From contig NZ_JACVAI010000003.1 in assembly GCF_014851765.1 (NCBI RefSeq), positions 310,001 to 374,000 of the forward strand: DNA of 64,000 nt, read 5' to 3'. A model generated the notes under the pieces. The model was not told the origin of the DNA. It saw nothing but the letters and a program-made list of their open reading frames with translations, and searched no databases. How positions within the stretch are numbered: position 1 is the first letter of the stretch; every line of letters begins with the position of its first letter. Shown one piece after another: positions 61,988 to 64,000 of the stretch. The translations under genes were made by a program, and so were the position numbers. Origin of the DNA: Pseudomonas sp. PDM04 (GTDB lineage Bacteria; Pseudomonadota; Gammaproteobacteria; Pseudomonadales; Pseudomonadaceae).

Positions 61988-62394
61988 ATCCATTACCTCA
62001 AATGAAGCTGTCACCGACTCGCGACTAATCGAGGGTGGCGGCTGAACGCAGGTTAGTCGACCGGGGGATATGGAAAACCGGCGCGCCCGAAGGCGCCCTG
62101 CGCACAGCCGCCATAATGGTCAGGGATGGGGAGTACCTGACTTCATGACACTTGTGCACATCCTTAACCCTCGGGCGACTAAACCCGGCCGCTGGAAATC
62201 AGCGACGCGGATCAAGTTACGTGGCGACCCCTCAGCGCACAAGCCGGCGGATTCTGGTAGATCTGTAGGCAAAACCGCAACCCCTGTAGGAGCGAGCATG
62301 CTCGCGATGAAGGTCCTTACACGGCGGGAATTCAGACACCTCGCGTCATCGTTAACCACCATCGCGAGCCAGCTCGCTCTACAGGATTGTGGTG
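61988..62394. other. Intergenic region with a REPIN
   Basis: 407 bases without a gene. It holds the promoter of the small DUF6124 gene and, from 62284 to 62386, a REPIN. The 62015-62280 part shows no clear signal. Confidence 0.55.
62284..62386. repeat. REPIN (TAGGAGCGAGC type)
   Basis: CTGTAGGAGCGAGCATGCTC and, about 75 bp on, the inverse GAGCCAGCTCGCTCTACAGG, the second common REP type of pseudomonads (TAGGAGCGAGC rather than TGGGAGCGAGC). Confidence 0.8.
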
Positions 62395-63726
62395 TTAGAG
62401 GACGCCGGCCTTTTTCCACTCCAGGTACCGCGTCACCAGCGCCGCACCCAATTCCCGGGGGCTGGCATCCAGCACCGGCACGCCATGGGCATTGAGCCGG
62501 TCGTGCAGCTCGGCCCGTGCGTTCAGGTAGTCCACCGTCCCGCAGTAGGTCAAGGCTTCCGACAAGGTTTGCACCGGCGTCTGACGCAAAGGATCGAGCA
62601 TGTCTTCGCGCAGGCTCGCCACCAGCACCCGGTGCTGCTGGCCAAGCCGTTGGACCGCGCTGAGCAGTTCGTCATCGTCTTCATCGCGCAGGTTGGTCAC
62701 CAGCACCACCAGCGAGCGGCGTTTTTGCCGGGCCAGCAGTTGCGTCACGGCGGCTTGATAGTCGGCGCTGCGCTGACTGCTGCTCAGGTCATACACGCTG
62801 TTGAGCAAGACGTTGAGTTGCCCGGCGCCCTTCACCGGCGCCAGGTAGCGCGGTTGCTCGGTGGCAAAGGTGCCGAGCCCCACCGCATCGCCCTGGCGCA
62901 GGGCGACATAACTGAGCAACAGGCAGGCATTGAGCGCGTGATCGAAGTGCGCCAGCTCACCGTCCTGGCTGCGCATGCGCCGGCCGCAGTCGAGCAGGAA
63001 CACGATCTGCTGGTCGCGTTCGTCCTGGTATTCGCGGGCAATCGGCGTGCGCTGGCGGGCCGTGGCTTTCCAGTCGATCTGGCGCAGGCTGTCGCCTTCG
63101 CGGAATTCGCGCAACTGGTGAAACTCCAGCCCCAGCCCGCGCCGCGGACGCTGACGCACGCCGAGCTGGCTCAGCCAGTTGTCCACGGCCAGCAACTGGC
63201 CACCGTACAGGCGGGCAAAATCGGGGTAGACGCGGGTGGCGTCCGGCACGCCGGGCAAGCGTCGCTCGTGCCACAGACCCATCGGGCTGGGCAGGCTGAT
63301 TTCACAGCGCTCGAAGCTGAAGTGGCCGCGATTGAGCGGCCGCACGCGGTAGCTCGCCTGGCTGTGCTGGCCGGGTAGCAGCTCGACGGTCAGTGGCAGG
63401 TGTTCAAAGCTCAAGCCGTCGGGAACGTGGTCGAACAGTTGAATGCTCAACGCCTGCGCGAAGTCATGCTCGACATCGATCCGCACATCGCTCCAGCGCC
63501 CGAGCGCCAGGCTGCCAGGCAGTTGTCGTCTGATGCGTGGCGAGGGCAGGCGCTTGACCCGTACCGCGTCGAGCAGCGCCAACGCCAGCAGCGCCAGCAG
63601 CAAGCCCCAGTGAATCGACAGCAGCGTGGCGGGAACGGCGATGTCCAGCGCCCGCAAGGTGCCGAGCACGATGGCGATGACCAACAGCAACGCCACCCAG
63701 GCCAGCAGCAGGCGCGACGGTTTCAC
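62395..63726 (-). CDS. DUF58 domain membrane protein
   Basis: A 443-residue protein. Two N-terminal transmembrane helices (about residues 8-30 and 35-55) are followed by a beta region and the DUF58 core (EFHQLREFREGDSLRQIDWKATARQ near 230-255), then a vWA-like domain (VFLLDCGRRMRS). Such proteins form a unit with a MoxR ATPase, which here is directly upstream: the GTG start at 63726 overlaps the moxR stop (GTGA). Members act in envelope or respiratory-complex assembly, but the exact target is unknown. Confidence 0.9.
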   Translation of the reverse strand: MKPSRLLLAWVALLLVIAIVLGTLRALDIAVPATLLSIHWGLLLALLALALLDAVRVKRLPSPRIRRQLPGSLALGRWSDVRIDVEHDFAQALSIQLFDHVPDGLSFEHLPLTVELLPGQHSQASYRVRPLNRGHFSFERCEISLPSPMGLWHERRLPGVPDATRVYPDFARLYGGQLLAVDNWLSQLGVRQRPRRGLGLEFHQLREFREGDSLRQIDWKATARQRTPIAREYQDERDQQIVFLLDCGRRMRSQDGELAHFDHALNACLLLSYVALRQGDAVGLGTFATEQPRYLAPVKGAGQLNVLLNSVYDLSSSQRSADYQAAVTQLLARQKRRSLVVLVTNLRDEDDDELLSAVQRLGQQHRVLVASLREDMLDPLRQTPVQTLSEALTYCGTVDYLNARAELHDRLNAHGVPVLDASPRELGAALVTRYLEWKKAGVL

Positions 63727-64000
63727 AGGCGCGGTGCCGGTACTTGGTCGAGCAGTTGGCGCAACACTTGATCGACTTGCAGCCCTTCGATGTCCAGTTC
63801 CGGGGCAATGCGCACCCGGTGGCGCAACACCGCCAGCGCGCAACCCTTGATGTCGTCGGGGATCACGAACTCACCGCCGCGCAACAAGGCCCGTGCCCGT
63901 GCGCAACGCACCAGAGCGATGGAGGCCCGGGGCCCCGCACCGAGGGTCAGCCCTGGCCAGGTGCGGGTGGCGCGGGCCAGCCGTACGGCGTAGTCGAGGA
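63723..64000 (-). CDS. MoxR family AAA+ ATPase, C-terminal end only
   Basis: The minus-strand frame is open from the window edge to a stop at 63723 (at least 92 residues). It reads LDYAVRLARATRTWPGLTLG, then AGPRASIALVRCARARALLRG and FVIPDDIKGCALAVLRHRVR, the typical lid domain of MoxR ATPases. Its stop overlaps the DUF58 gene start by 4 nt, so the two are translationally coupled. Walker motifs lie outside the window. Confidence 0.88.
   Translation of the reverse strand, partial: LDYAVRLARATRTWPGLTLGAGPRASIALVRCARARALLRGGEFVIPDDIKGCALAVLRHRVRIAPELDIEGLQVDQVLRQLLDQVPAPRL

Overview
The window is high-GC chromosomal DNA from a fluorescens-group Pseudomonas. The evidence is Pseudomonas-type REP/REPIN repeats (GTGGGAGCGAGC...) between genes, dense coding on both strands, and gene order that, from memory, follows P. 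aeruginosa PAO1 in two blocks: PA4371-PA4360 (di-haem oxidoreductase, imelysin, bifA, sodB, lysE, ACT protein, argP, oxidoreductase) and PA4333-PA4329 (class I fumarase, sadC, ferredoxin reductase, enoyl-CoA hydratase, pykA). No tRNA, rRNA, CRISPR array or insertion sequence was seen.

Layout. 1-7 kb: an iron-linked imelysin / di-haem oxidoreductase locus, split by a divergent 1431-residue DUF6543 (dermonecrotic-toxin-type) gene. 7-16 kb: c-di-GMP phosphodiesterase BifA, a 1 kb gene-free repeat region, SodB, a LysE exporter with ACT protein and divergent ArgP, an epimerase, a coiled-coil membrane protein and a Cache protein. 16-22 kb: a DHA2 drug exporter with divergent AraC regulator, and LysR-controlled small loci. 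22-30 kb: an operon for 2-ketoarginine decarboxylation (AruI), an aldehyde dehydrogenase and a PotFGHI-type ABC importer with a structured leader, plus a divergent LysR regulator. 30-37.5 kb: AraC regulator, small enzymes, an alpha-ketoglutarate permease with a sigma-54 promoter and the matching DctB/DctD-type two-component pair.

37.6-61.7 kb is the most unusual part. An insecticidal-type Tc toxin is dispersed around the conserved fumarase-to-pykA block. A TcB/SpvB subunit (minus strand) lies before the fumarase gene. A delta-60-repeat protein sits between enoyl-CoA hydratase and pykA, and a 93-residue Ig-like protein lies just after pykA. A TcA split into two genes plus a 176-residue accessory gene follows a lipoprotein/PilZ pair. 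No TcC gene is present in the window. Upstream of all four separate units (TcB, delta-60, Ig-like, TcA) is the same 16-bp partly palindromic motif, CTGTCAGWTSTNACAG (one mismatch in the Ig-like copy), in the same orientation to the gene and 66-92 nt before the start codon. This suggests one dispersed regulon encoding a Tc toxin and previously unlinked beta-structured partners.

61.7-64 kb returns to ordinary genes: a DUF6124-type small protein and the DUF58/MoxR pair, cut by the window edge. Functions are assigned by reading protein sequences and recalling families. No database search was possible.
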